From: an uncultured Alteromonadales bacterium
GTDB taxonomy: Bacteria > Pseudomonadota > Gammaproteobacteria > Pseudomonadales > Cellvibrionaceae
Assembly: GCA_937864365.1 (NCBI GenBank)
Contig: CALMJT010000107.1
Location: 1 to 40,524, forward strand
DNA: 40,524 nt
Direction of reading: 5' to 3'
The notes below the pieces were generated by a model. The model was not told the origin of the DNA. It ran no database searches and was given only the letters and a program-made list of their open reading frames with translations. Each line of letters opens with the position of its first letter. The first letter of the stretch is position 1. This document shows, piece by piece, positions 23,917 through 32,754 of this stretch. The position numbers and the translations under genes were made by a program.

Positions 23917-24549
23917 ATGTCACAAAGAGCGTCTACTGCATTTTTATTAGGTTGCATTACCCTCGCATTGCAAGGTTGCGCCACCCTCTCGAAAGAAGAA
24001 TGTCTGTACGCAGACTGGTATCAAATAGGATTAGAAGACGGCAACAAAGGCAAAGACCCTTTAACGCTTGGTCGTCATCGCAAAGCCTGTGCTAAAGCCG
24101 GTGTTACTCCAGACCGAGAAGCCTACGAGCAAGGCCATACTCAAGGTTTGTTGCGCTACTGTACCTACGACAACGGTCTGCTCTTAGGAAACGTCGGCCG
24201 ATCCCGTCCAGAGTATTGTCCGGCTCTAACGTTGGCCGAATTTAATCTGGGTTATGAGCACGGTTATGAGCGATACCAACAAAATCGCGTGATACACCAG
24301 CTACAATCAGAAATCAATTCTCTAAACCATTCTATCGAAGATAATCATCATCAAATCGAACATTTAGAAGCAGTCCTTGTCAGCGACCAAACCACAGGCG
24401 AAGAACGAGAAGAAGCGCTGGAAGAATTGCGCGCGATTGAAGATGAGAACGTGGAATTAATCAACGCGGTAAGCGATATTCGCGAATCTCTGCTATCCGA
24501 GCAGCGTTTTTTAGATGAACTCATCTATGAACAACAAAGTGCTCGATAA
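23917..24549 (+). CDS. DUF2799-family lipoprotein
   Basis: A 210-residue lipoprotein with signal and lipobox 'LQGCATL' (Cys22). The body fits DUF2799: 'ADWYQIGLEDGNKGKDPLTL', 'HRKACAKAGVTPDREAYEQG' and 'GLLRYCTYDNGLLLG'. The last 80 residues are a charged coiled coil ('LQSEINSLNHSIEDNHHQIEHLEA ...'). It is probably in the outer membrane facing the periplasm; its function is unknown. An AAGG-like site lies before the ATG. It converges with the TRAP operon. Confidence 0.85.
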   Translation: MSQRASTAFLLGCITLALQGCATLSKEECLYADWYQIGLEDGNKGKDPLTLGRHRKACAKAGVTPDREAYEQGHTQGLLRYCTYDNGLLLGNVGRSRPEYCPALTLAEFNLGYEHGYERYQQNRVIHQLQSEINSLNHSIEDNHHQIEHLEAVLVSDQTTGEEREEALEELRAIEDENVELINAVSDIRESLLSEQRFLDELIYEQQSAR

Positions 24550-24613
24550 GTATTTGGGAGACTAGGGCTAACTTCTCTAGGATTTAATCAAAGTTTTCTT
24601 GAATAAGACTATA

Positions 24614-24704
24614 GGAAACTCTGATTAACTTAGAGTTTCTAGCGACACAAGGATGTGTCGCCAATTTCAAGAACTGTAAGTGATTGAAATTGTGAAGAAA
24701 TTGG
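24614..24704 (+). repeat. Hairpin repeat copy 11 (right part missing)
   Basis: It starts GGAAACTCTGATTAACTTAG. It holds the best second hairpin of the family, CGACACA-AGGA-TGTGTCG (24643-24660), then CAATTTCAAG...GATTGAAATTG. It breaks off after GAAGAAATTGG, directly at the T-run of the TRAP-operon terminator. The left flank is TATA. Confidence 0.9.
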
Positions 24705-24705
24705 C

Positions 24706-24742
24706 AAAAAAAGACGCCGCCATGAAAAATCTTTGGCGGCGT
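24706..24742 (-). terminator. Rho-independent terminator of the TRAP operon
   Basis: On the minus strand, ACGCCGCCA pairs with TGGCGGCGT and is followed by CTTTTTTT. Confidence 0.92.
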
Positions 24743-24782
24743 TTCAGCAAGCGGCGTGACCTAGCGGTATTCTGACAGGGAG

Positions 24783-26168
24783 TTATCCGTACACCACGGC
24801 GGGGAACCAATTCACTAAAGCCGGGAAAATAATCAATAAAGCAAGGGCAGTAAGTTGCAAGATAATAAACGGCACCACACCACGATAAATTGTCGCCAAG
24901 CTCACATCCGGTGGACACACACCTTTTAAATAAAATAATGAGAAGCCTACCGGCGGTGTTAAAAATGACGTTTGTAGCGTGAGCGCAACCAGCATTACAA
25001 ACCACACCAGCGTTGGATTATCCAACACACCATAACCGTTAATCGAAATTTCCAATGCATTAATTACCGGCGCAACAAGCGGTAAAATAATTAATGTGAT
25101 CTCGATCCAATCTAAAATAAAGCCTAGTAAAAACACCACAAACAAAATAAATAAAATGATTCCGTAAGGACCAAAAGGCAAAGACGTTAATAAAGATTCA
25201 ATGTATTCGTCACCACCTAATTCGCGCAACACTAATGCAAACATGGTTGCACCGATAAAAATCGCAAAAATATAGCCACTAACATTAAGTGTATCGCGCA
25301 AACATTCTTGAATAACTTTTATGCTCAAGCGGCCATTTTGCCAAGCCAGTGCCATTGCCGCTGCCGCACCTACCGCAGACGCTTCTGTAGGTGTCGCAAT
25401 GCCCGCAAAAATACTGCCTAACACGGCTAATATCATGGCTAATGTTGGTGTTACCGCCTTAATGACATTCCACAAAACCGCTCTAGTAACGGGCTTAACG
25501 TCTTCTGATAAGGGCATTGAATTGGGTTTGATAATTCCCCAACCAAGAATATAAACAATGTATAACACGCCCAATAATAAGCCGGGTAAAACGGCACCCA
25601 TAAATAAATCGCCAACCGATAGCGCTAATTGATCGGCCATAATCACCAGCATAATGCTCGGCGGAATTAAAATACCAAGTGTTCCCGAGCTTGCAATAGT
25701 GCCAACGGTTACGGTTTTACTGTAACCCTGCTTTAACATCGCCGGTAAAGACATAACACCTAATAAAACCACCGAAGCACCCACAATTCCCGTAGAAGCG
25801 GCCAGAATAATGCCGATTAATACAACGGTAATGGCTAGACCACCACGTACGCGACCAAATAACTCTTGAAACGACGTCATAAGTTTTTCGGCCACACCGG
25901 ATTTATCCAGCAAATTGCCCATAAAAATAAACATGGGCAAGGCAACCAGAATCCAGTTGTCCATAATTTTATAGGTTCGATCGACCACCAAACCGATGGA
26001 AGTAAAATCAATACCCGTTAGCGTGTCGAGATGGATATCCGATAAATAAGCAATAAACGCGAATAATGTTCCTACACCGGCTAAAACCCAAGCAACCGGA
26101 AAACTGGTAAACAACAGGAGGATAAATGTCGCGAACATCGCCACAATTAAAATTTCGTTGGTTTCCAT
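24783..26168 (-). CDS. dctM: TRAP transporter large permease (DctM)
   Basis: A 461-residue inner-membrane protein with about 12 hydrophobic segments, the transport channel of a tripartite ATP-independent periplasmic transporter driven by a sodium gradient. Typical DctM text: 'FMGNLLDKSGVAEKLM', 'GIVGASVVLLGVMSLPAML', 'SGTLGILIPPSIMLVI' and 'GIATPTEASAVGAAAA'. I chose the ATG at 26168 because GGAGG lies 8 bp upstream, inside the end of dctQ; the dctQ stop is one base before this ATG, so the two are translationally coupled. It is the last gene of the dctPQM operon. Confidence 0.95.
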   Translation of the reverse strand: METNEILIVAMFATFILLLFTSFPVAWVLAGVGTLFAFIAYLSDIHLDTLTGIDFTSIGLVVDRTYKIMDNWILVALPMFIFMGNLLDKSGVAEKLMTSFQELFGRVRGGLAITVVLIGIILAASTGIVGASVVLLGVMSLPAMLKQGYSKTVTVGTIASSGTLGILIPPSIMLVIMADQLALSVGDLFMGAVLPGLLLGVLYIVYILGWGIIKPNSMPLSEDVKPVTRAVLWNVIKAVTPTLAMILAVLGSIFAGIATPTEASAVGAAAAMALAWQNGRLSIKVIQECLRDTLNVSGYIFAIFIGATMFALVLRELGGDEYIESLLTSLPFGPYGIILFILFVVFLLGFILDWIEITLIILPLVAPVINALEISINGYGVLDNPTLVWFVMLVALTLQTSFLTPPVGFSLFYLKGVCPPDVSLATIYRGVVPFIILQLTALALLIIFPALVNWFPAVVYG

Positions 26169-26169
26169 A

Positions 26170-26712
26170 TCAAACACCTCCTTTGATATGACGCACTAAT
26201 AAAACACTTTCTTTGGCGATTCGATTTAATACCGCAATCATTAACAAACCCATTGTTAATGGAATTAATCCCTTAATTAACCACCGCCAAGGTAAGCCTG
26301 CGGGTGCCAACGACCGCTCGTTAATGCGCCACGCCTCGTAGGTAAAAGCAATTCCGTGGTAAAAAACTACCCATAAAAACGGCATTAATAAAAAAGTTAA
26401 ACCAAGAATTTCAATAACATGTCGGGCCGTTTGGCTGTAGCGTTCACGCAAAACGTCCACACGCACGTGCGTATCACGAGCTTGTGCGTAAATCACACCC
26501 ATAAATACGCCAATGGCATAAAGGTGCCACTGCAATTCTTCGAGAATGATCAAACCTGCGCTAAATCCTCGACGTAAAGTTACCTGCGCTAAAATCACCA
26601 GCATTAAAATAAAAAATATCCAAGCCACCGCTTGGCTAATGCGGATAAGCGCTCGGTCGATAATTTCGGCAAAGCGGACACTACCAGCTTCTTGAGGAGT
26701 TGTTTGATTCAT
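26170..26712 (-). CDS. dctQ: TRAP transporter small permease (DctQ)
   Basis: A 180-residue inner-membrane protein with four helices and the family pattern 'EELQWHLYAIGVFMGVIYAQARDTHVRVDVL'. It pairs with DctM to receive substrate from the binding protein. I chose the ATG at 26712 (MNQTTPQEAG) with AGGAAA upstream; the frame is open further but would overlap dctP without family similarity. It lies 74 bp after dctP. Confidence 0.92.
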   Translation of the reverse strand: MNQTTPQEAGSVRFAEIIDRALIRISQAVAWIFFILMLVILAQVTLRRGFSAGLIILEELQWHLYAIGVFMGVIYAQARDTHVRVDVLRERYSQTARHVIEILGLTFLLMPFLWVVFYHGIAFTYEAWRINERSLAPAGLPWRWLIKGLIPLTMGLLMIAVLNRIAKESVLLVRHIKGGV

Positions 26713-26786
26713 GGGATTTCCTGAAAAATGCAGCAAAAAAACGTGTTGCAAGCGAAAATCGCCTGCAACCTCAACTGCTCTAAAAA

Positions 26787-27839
26787 TTATTGTTCTCTGG
26801 GTACAAATGCGCGTGAAGACCACAATTTATAGTTTTCACGGAAGGTAGAAAGGTCTTCATAAACCGCCGCAAATGTTGGGTCTTTTTTCTGTTCTTCCAG
26901 AACCTCGCTCCATGCCTTACGGAAGGCATCAAGCATTTCTGGCGACCACTCATGAACCGTTACACCACGCTCTTCAGTATTTTTCTTGATAGCTTCAAAC
27001 TGAATGTATTCCGACTCAGCAATGGAGTTGGTCATGGACGCTTTACAGGTGGTAGACACCACAGCGCGCTGCTGATCGGTCATTTCATTCCAGGTATCTT
27101 TGTTAATTAATAACTCGAAAACCGTGGCCTGCTGATGCCAGCCTGGGAAATAATTGTGTTTGGCAACTTTATAAAAACCCAATTTCTCATCAATGGCCGG
27201 TTGACTGAATTCCGTTGCATCAATAGCGCCTTTTTCTAAAGCGCCAAAAATTTCACCACCGGGAATTAACGAGGTAGAAACACCCAGTTTCTGCATAACT
27301 TCACCACCCAAACCGTAAAAGCGCATGTTCAAGCCTTTTAGGTCTTCGACTTTTTCCACAGGTTTTTTAAACCAACCGGAGGTTTCTGGGCTCACCAATG
27401 AACAAGGCTCAACGTGTACGTTATAACCGGCATCGTCGTACATTTTTTGATAGAGCGTTAAACCGTTGCCGTAATACATCCACGCTAAAAACTCTGGCGC
27501 TTCTGGGCCAAACGGAATGGTTGAAAAAATCGCGGCAGCGGGGATTTTTCCTGCCCAATAACCAGCAATGGAATAACCCGAATTCACCTTACCGGCAGAA
27601 ACTGCGTCTAGAATTTGTAAAGGCGCAACCAGTTTGCCCGGCTCGTAAATCTTCATTTTTACTTCACCACCGGAGACCAGCGGTAACTGGTCGGCAACCC
27701 AGGCGATGGGTGTACCCAATGCAGGTAAGTTGGAGCCAAACGCAATTGGCGTTTTTAGCAAGACGGGTTTTGCATGGGCGGCTGCACAGCACAGTGCTAA
27801 CGCTGAAGAGGCAAGTAGTGTTTGTAGTGGTTTTTTCAT
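26787..27839 (-). CDS. dctP: TRAP transporter substrate-binding protein (DctP)
   Basis: A 350-residue periplasmic protein with a signal peptide ending 'AAAHAKP'. The DctP-family fold is recognised from 'KPVEKVEDLKGLNMRF', 'PGGEIFGALEKGAIDATEF' and 'GFYKVAKHNYFPGW'. The Arg in 'LNMRFYG' is the usual carboxylate-binding residue, so the ligand is probably an organic acid; the exact one cannot be told. AGGAACAGGC precedes the ATG. It is divergent from the SLC5-type histidine kinase, with related operator half-sites in the 390-bp space between. Confidence 0.94.
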   Translation of the reverse strand: MKKPLQTLLASSALALCCAAAHAKPVLLKTPIAFGSNLPALGTPIAWVADQLPLVSGGEVKMKIYEPGKLVAPLQILDAVSAGKVNSGYSIAGYWAGKIPAAAIFSTIPFGPEAPEFLAWMYYGNGLTLYQKMYDDAGYNVHVEPCSLVSPETSGWFKKPVEKVEDLKGLNMRFYGLGGEVMQKLGVSTSLIPGGEIFGALEKGAIDATEFSQPAIDEKLGFYKVAKHNYFPGWHQQATVFELLINKDTWNEMTDQQRAVVSTTCKASMTNSIAESEYIQFEAIKKNTEERGVTVHEWSPEMLDAFRKAWSEVLEEQKKDPTFAAVYEDLSTFRENYKLWSSRAFVPREQ

Positions 27840-27970
27840 AGCCTGTTCCTAATTATTATTGTTTGATGACTGGCAGAACACAAAACCATGCTCGCCTGCC
27901 TGAATGTGAAAAAACTATAAAATACTGGCGCCACCATCCAACCCTTCTTTCGTAGGGGAAGCCCGCAAAA

Positions 27971-28057
27971 CCTACCAAAGTAGGTTGTCAAAATGGCGAA
28001 ATTTTCCAACTATAGATACCCATCTAAATGGCCGTATTACGAGGCTTTTACGGTAGA
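27971..28057. promoter_or_regulatory. Operator half-sites between dctP and the kinase gene
   Basis: CCTACCAAAGTAGG at 27971-27984 shares its left half with the porin-upstream palindromes, and TTTTACGGTAGA at 28046-28057 shares the right half. Neither is a full 19-bp palindrome. They may be weaker binding sites for the same regulator serving dctP, the kinase gene or both. The rest of 27840-28231 shows no gene. Confidence 0.45.
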
Positions 28058-28231
28058 TTTTTGTACAAACTGGGTTTTAACTTCGGAATTTTTAGACAGT
28101 TGATTAAAAAATAACGCCTTTGATTATGAATTGATGATCAAACCGTAAATTTGCAGATTTTTAACACAGAATATTTTTGATCAATCAAACTGTGCGTTCA
28201 AAAACACGAACATCATGAGAAGAGAACAAAT

Positions 28232-31200
28232 ATGGGCAGCTTTTTAACGGCAACTTGGTTTGTAGGAGCCGTTGCATTGATGTACGTTGCGTTTTTGTTC
28301 GCAATTGCGACTTGGGGGCACAAAGTAATGCGTGCGTCCTGGCAGCCTTACGTATATAGCCTGACCCTCGCGATATTTTGTACAACCTGGGCCTTTTACG
28401 GAACGGTTCGCGAAGCAGCAACCCACGGTTGGATTTTAGCCCCAACCTATCTGGGCGCGATTGTGTTAATTACTATTGGTTGGAAAGTTTTCGATCATAT
28501 TATTCGTGTTGCCAAACAAGAAAACAGCAGCACTATTTCAGATTTTATCTCAGCAAGATACGGTCACAGCCGTGGCATAGGCATGGTCGTAGCGTTGTTA
28601 TGTTTATTGGGTGTTGTGCCCTATATTGCCCTGCAATTAAAGGCCGTTTCTGGCAGTTTTCAATTATTAACGCAAACCACGTCCGTAGAATTAAATTGGT
28701 TATCCGATCCGACATTTTATATCTCGGTGATTATGGCTGTGTTTAGTATCTTATTCGGTACGCGCACCGTAGACTCTAGCGAAAGCCACCAAGGTATTAT
28801 GCTGGCAATTGCGTTTGAGTCATTAATTAAACTCGTTGCCTTACTCGCGGTTGGTTTTTTTGCGGTTTACGGTATTTACGATGGTTTCGGCGATCTGATT
28901 AAAGAATCTTTTAGTCAAATCGATATCGCTCGCACTCTCACTGAATATTCCAACCCAAGTGCGTATCTTACCCAAGCGTTGCTGGGCGCTATCGCCATTA
29001 TTGCACTGCCAAGACATTTTCACGTAACCGTGGTTGAGTATCGCAGCGAACGGGATATTCAAACCGCGCGCTGGTTATTTCCGGTTTATTTACTGCTCAT
29101 TAATTTATTTGTATTACCCTTAGGTTTGGTTGCATTAATGAACCAAGATCTAATCGGCAATTTTACGTTTATAACACTGCGAATTCCGATTGTCTTTGAA
29201 CAAGACTGGCTCGCCTTATTAGCCTTCCTAGGTGGGTTTTCGGCGGGCACATCCATGGTAATTATCTCGTCAATTACCTTGGCGACCATGATTTGTAACG
29301 AATTAATTTTACCGCTTTTTATTAAACTGGGTTGGTTTAGCGATTCTGGCAACATTAAGCATCGCGTATTGTTAATTCGCCGTATTGCGATTATTTTTGT
29401 TTTACTGTTGGGATTTTTTTATTACCGACTCTTATCGCAATATCACAGTCTTTCGGAAATTGGCGTGCTTTCTTTGGTTGCCGTTGCACAGTTTGCTCCG
29501 GCGATGCTAATAGGTTTAATTTGGCACGGCGCTAATCGTGTTGGCGCTTTTTGGGGAATCGGCATTGGTTTTTGCGTATGGATGTACACGTTATTCTTGC
29601 CGCTGCTTGTCGAAACCGATTGGATATCACGAGAGTTTTTATCGGGGCCATTTGGCATTGCTTTCTTACGTCCGCATTCGCTATTAGGCCTAGAAGGATT
29701 AAACCCAACCGTTCACGGCACCTTTTGGAGTTTAATGTTTAACTGCATTGCCTTGGTGATTGGCTCTTTGTATTACAAACCACGGTTTTCCGACATTGAA
29801 CAAGCGCAGCGTTTTGTCTATCGACAACACAGTACCGAAACCCAAAGTCATCGCGGTTATCACTTAAGCAACGAAGATTTAAGAGCATTGTTACAACGTT
29901 TTTTGACACCCGAAAAAGTCTCCGCTTTTTTTCGCGCACGCAGTAATCCGTTGACGGGACGATTAATTCATCGTGATCGCGTTGATGACGACATGCTCAA
30001 ATCCGCCGATCGATTGTTGCGCTCGGTGATGGGCCGACGTGGTTCCGATTTTTTATTGCGTAATTTAATGGAGGGTCACAGCACGCAGTACTCCAACTTA
30101 AACGCCTTAATGGACGAAGTATCTGAAGTGGTTTTATTCAATCGCGATGTCTTAAATGCCGTTTTGCACAGTTTAAATCAAGGCATTACGGTTATCGACG
30201 AAAACCAAAATCTAGTTGCGTGGAATCAAACCTTCGCCAATTTGTATCAGTTTCCGGCAAATTATTTATACATTGGCCAAACCGCAACTGCGGTAGTGCA
30301 ATTTATTGCCCATTCCGGTGGCTACGGCACCGGCGACATCGAAGCCTTGGTAAATAAACGCTTAGAAGAAGTCAGAAAACATCAGCCATTACACTACGTT
30401 CGCGAAACTGCCGATGGCCGTCACATTGAATTGAGCGGAATTCCCATCAACGCCAACCTGTACGTAACGGTTTATTCCGATATTACTGAACACCGTAAAA
30501 TCGAGGCTCAATTGCGCAGCGCCAACGAAGTGTTAGAAGAACGTGTTGAACAACGTACCCAATCGCTCACTCAGCTCAATGAAGATCTTAAAAAAGCTAA
30601 TACCAATAAAACACGCTTCTTAGCCGCCGCTGGCCATGATCTGGTACAGCCGTTAAATTCTGCTTCGTTATTTTCAGAATCCATTATCAATAAATTAAAT
30701 CGATACGCCAAAGACGATCAAACACTTACCAAAATGCTACTGCCGGTAGCAACACATCTAAATCAATCGTTGATGTCTGCGGAATCACTATTAAGTAAAT
30801 TATTAGAAATTTCTAAACTCGATGCCGATATTGTTCGACCGGCCCGACGTGCCTTAAACATTAAAGAAGTTTTGGATTCTTTGGCGCAAGAATTTCAACC
30901 CTTAATGGAACAGAAAAATTTGCAACTAAGATATGTTGCAAGCAGCGTTGTCGTCGATACCGATCCGGTTTTATTGCGCCGCGTGCTACAAAATCTGCTC
31001 ACCAACGCGCTGCGTTACACACAATCGGGCTCGGTCCTTTTGGGTGTGCGCAGAAAAAATAATATCGCCGAAATTCAAGTCATCGACACTGGCTTAGGTA
31101 TTCCCAAAGATCAACAAAAATTAATTTTTGAAGAATTTTTGCGCTTAGATTCTGGTATAGAAGCCAGTCAAACCAAAGGCTTGGGTTTAGGTCTCTCTAT

Positions 31201-31711
31201 TGTCGAACGATTATGCTCTCTACTCGAACATCCCGTGAATGTGCAATCTGCACCCAATCAGGGTAGTTGTTTTTCTGTGAGCGTTCCGATGGTGTCTAAA
31301 CCTGCTCTCGACCCTGCACAAATGAACCGTCAAATTTTCCATGAATGCGCCTTTAACGGCATTATTTTATGCGTTGATAACGAGCAACAAATTCTCGACG
31401 GCATGGCTAATTTGCTCACCGATTGGGGATTTAATATCGCCTTAGCGAAAGATTTAGATCAGGCAAGATCAAATTTAGGCTCGACAGTTCCAGCACTCGC
31501 TATTGTTGATTATCATCTTGATCGTGGTGTGACAGGACTTGATGTTATGGCAGAGCTAACGGCACAGTGGGGCAAATCTATTCCTTGCATTGTTGTCACT
31601 GCCGATTATACCGATGAAGTTAAACAACAAATTCAGGAACTCGGTTACTACCTGTTACGCAAACCGGTAAAACCCTTAGCACTGCGTTCACTGATCAATC
31701 GCTTGGGATAA
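28232..31711 (+). CDS. SLC5-type sensor hybrid histidine kinase (CrbS/MxtR-like)
   Basis: A 1159-residue inner-membrane sensor. The first 500 or so residues form a sodium/solute symporter (SLC5) domain with about 13 helices ('SDFISARYGHSRG', 'YIALQLKAVSGSFQLL'). A linker and a PAS domain (about 632-760) follow. The kinase core has phospho-acceptor His802 in 'AAAGHDLVQPLNSA', 'NLLTNALRYT', 'DTGLGIP' and 'GLGLGLSIVERL'. A receiver domain has Asp1093 in 'AIVDYHLDRG'. Order and length match CrbS/MxtR kinases, which with a LuxR-type partner control acetate and related carbon use. The stop lies 4 bp from the stop of the convergent regulator gene, its likely partner. Confidence 0.92.
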   Translation: MGSFLTATWFVGAVALMYVAFLFAIATWGHKVMRASWQPYVYSLTLAIFCTTWAFYGTVREAATHGWILAPTYLGAIVLITIGWKVFDHIIRVAKQENSSTISDFISARYGHSRGIGMVVALLCLLGVVPYIALQLKAVSGSFQLLTQTTSVELNWLSDPTFYISVIMAVFSILFGTRTVDSSESHQGIMLAIAFESLIKLVALLAVGFFAVYGIYDGFGDLIKESFSQIDIARTLTEYSNPSAYLTQALLGAIAIIALPRHFHVTVVEYRSERDIQTARWLFPVYLLLINLFVLPLGLVALMNQDLIGNFTFITLRIPIVFEQDWLALLAFLGGFSAGTSMVIISSITLATMICNELILPLFIKLGWFSDSGNIKHRVLLIRRIAIIFVLLLGFFYYRLLSQYHSLSEIGVLSLVAVAQFAPAMLIGLIWHGANRVGAFWGIGIGFCVWMYTLFLPLLVETDWISREFLSGPFGIAFLRPHSLLGLEGLNPTVHGTFWSLMFNCIALVIGSLYYKPRFSDIEQAQRFVYRQHSTETQSHRGYHLSNEDLRALLQRFLTPEKVSAFFRARSNPLTGRLIHRDRVDDDMLKSADRLLRSVMGRRGSDFLLRNLMEGHSTQYSNLNALMDEVSEVVLFNRDVLNAVLHSLNQGITVIDENQNLVAWNQTFANLYQFPANYLYIGQTATAVVQFIAHSGGYGTGDIEALVNKRLEEVRKHQPLHYVRETADGRHIELSGIPINANLYVTVYSDITEHRKIEAQLRSANEVLEERVEQRTQSLTQLNEDLKKANTNKTRFLAAAGHDLVQPLNSASLFSESIINKLNRYAKDDQTLTKMLLPVATHLNQSLMSAESLLSKLLEISKLDADIVRPARRALNIKEVLDSLAQEFQPLMEQKNLQLRYVASSVVVDTDPVLLRRVLQNLLTNALRYTQSGSVLLGVRRKNNIAEIQVIDTGLGIPKDQQKLIFEEFLRLDSGIEASQTKGLGLGLSIVERLCSLLEHPVNVQSAPNQGSCFSVSVPMVSKPALDPAQMNRQIFHECAFNGIILCVDNEQQILDGMANLLTDWGFNIALAKDLDQARSNLGSTVPALAIVDYHLDRGVTGLDVMAELTAQWGKSIPCIVVTADYTDEVKQQIQELGYYLLRKPVKPLALRSLINRLG

Positions 31712-31715
31712 AATA

Positions 31716-32330
31716 TCAATCGGGAATTTCGAGTTGCTGAACCAACAATGCAGCTTGAGTGCGATTATAGATATCGAGCTTACGAAAAATATCACTAATG
31801 TGCGATTTAACGGTGGTCTCTTTAATATTCAGTGTGTAGCCAATTTGCTTATTGAGCGCGCCGTCGGCAATTAATTGTAGAACTCTTAATTGTTGAGGCG
31901 TTAAGGAGGCAAGTTTGTTGGCTACCGCGTTATTGGCGTAATCGGTATAACTGGGATAACTCAGATTCCCTTGTAATACCGTTTCTAAGGCCGTCACCAG
32001 CTCTTCAATTCGGCTGGATTTAGGAATAAATCCCAAGGTACCGGCTTGACGAACAGAATGTATAATTTGACTGTCTTCACTGGCACTAACAACAGCGACG
32101 GCAACTTCTGGAAATTCTGCACGAATGTGCATTAATCCAAATAAACCACTTTCGCCCGGCATTTTAAGATCTAACAGCAGTAAGTCGGGTCTATTGGCTC
32201 GCAGACACTCGTAGGTTTGATTAAAGGTTTCGCACTCGGTCACTCGGTGCTCAAATCGGGTTTCTGCTAACGCTTCGGTAAGCGCTCGCCTAAATAAAGG
32301 ATGATCATCTGCAATAACGATATCGTACAT
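31716..32330 (-). CDS. LuxR-family response regulator (CrbR/ErdR-like)
   Basis: A 204-residue cytosolic two-component regulator. The receiver domain has Asp54 ('LLLLDLKMPGE'), the acidic pair at 8-9 and Lys104 ('GFIPKSS'). The NarL/LuxR helix-turn-helix is at about 138-200 ('LTPQQLRVLQLIADGALNKQIGY', 'KETTVKSHISDIFRKL'). Paired with the SLC5-type kinase it fits the CrbR/ErdR group, activators of acetate-use genes; the target set here is inferred from the palindromes before the porin. TAGGG precedes the ATG. No terminator is seen between the two convergent genes. Confidence 0.92.
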   Translation of the reverse strand: MYDIVIADDHPLFRRALTEALAETRFEHRVTECETFNQTYECLRANRPDLLLLDLKMPGESGLFGLMHIRAEFPEVAVAVVSASEDSQIIHSVRQAGTLGFIPKSSRIEELVTALETVLQGNLSYPSYTDYANNAVANKLASLTPQQLRVLQLIADGALNKQIGYTLNIKETTVKSHISDIFRKLDIYNRTQAALLVQQLEIPD

Positions 32331-32528
32331 AACATGCCCTAGTTGTTATTATTTGGTTGTCGCAAACCCCGACTACATCAGCAAGAGCTAATCAGAAGTT
32401 CTTAGTAGTTATTTTTATTGCCGCAGAATACTACCTCCATTCCTATTGCGATAACAACCGCTATCGTAAAACTGTGACACCAGCACAAATTACACAACCT
32501 TGTCATTAAACAAAAATTAATTTCTTCT
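32331..32528. other. Upstream DNA of the response-regulator gene
   Basis: No gene. A small piece, AGCTAATCAGAAGTTCTT near 32387-32404, looks like the end of a hairpin repeat but is too short to call. Confidence 0.3.
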
Positions 32529-32547
32529 CCTACCAATTTACGGTAGG
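32529..32547. promoter_or_regulatory. 19-bp palindromic operator, distal site (porin)
   Basis: CCTACC-AATTTAC-GGTAGG has perfect 6-bp inverted arms with a 7-bp spacer. It differs from the proximal site by three bases, all in the spacer, and lies exactly 104 bp from it. It is a likely binding site of the adjacent LuxR-type regulator. Confidence 0.65.
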
Positions 32548-32632
32548 AATATTTTTATATCCCATATTTTATTTTTTAAACACCAAGCGTAAATAATTTA
32601 ATAGAGAAATAATTCCATAATTTTTCTCAACA

Positions 32633-32651
32633 CCTACCATCTTACGGTAGG
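32633..32651. promoter_or_regulatory. 19-bp palindromic operator, proximal site (porin)
   Basis: CCTACC-ATCTTAC-GGTAGG has the same perfect arms and spacer length as the distal site, about 100 bp before the porin start. TAAATT near 32671 could be its -10 box, but this is weak. Confidence 0.65.
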
Positions 32652-32754
32652 CCATTGTTATGGCAGAGAGATAAATTATTGTCATCGGAAAGTTTCCTTA
32701 ACGATAAAAAACCACTCTTAAAAACCATAACGATTACGATAGAGAGGAATACTC

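Noticed and set aside
32387-32404. A further repeat copy near the response regulator
   Set aside because: Only about 18 bp resemble one arm of the terminal hairpin, with no partner arm.
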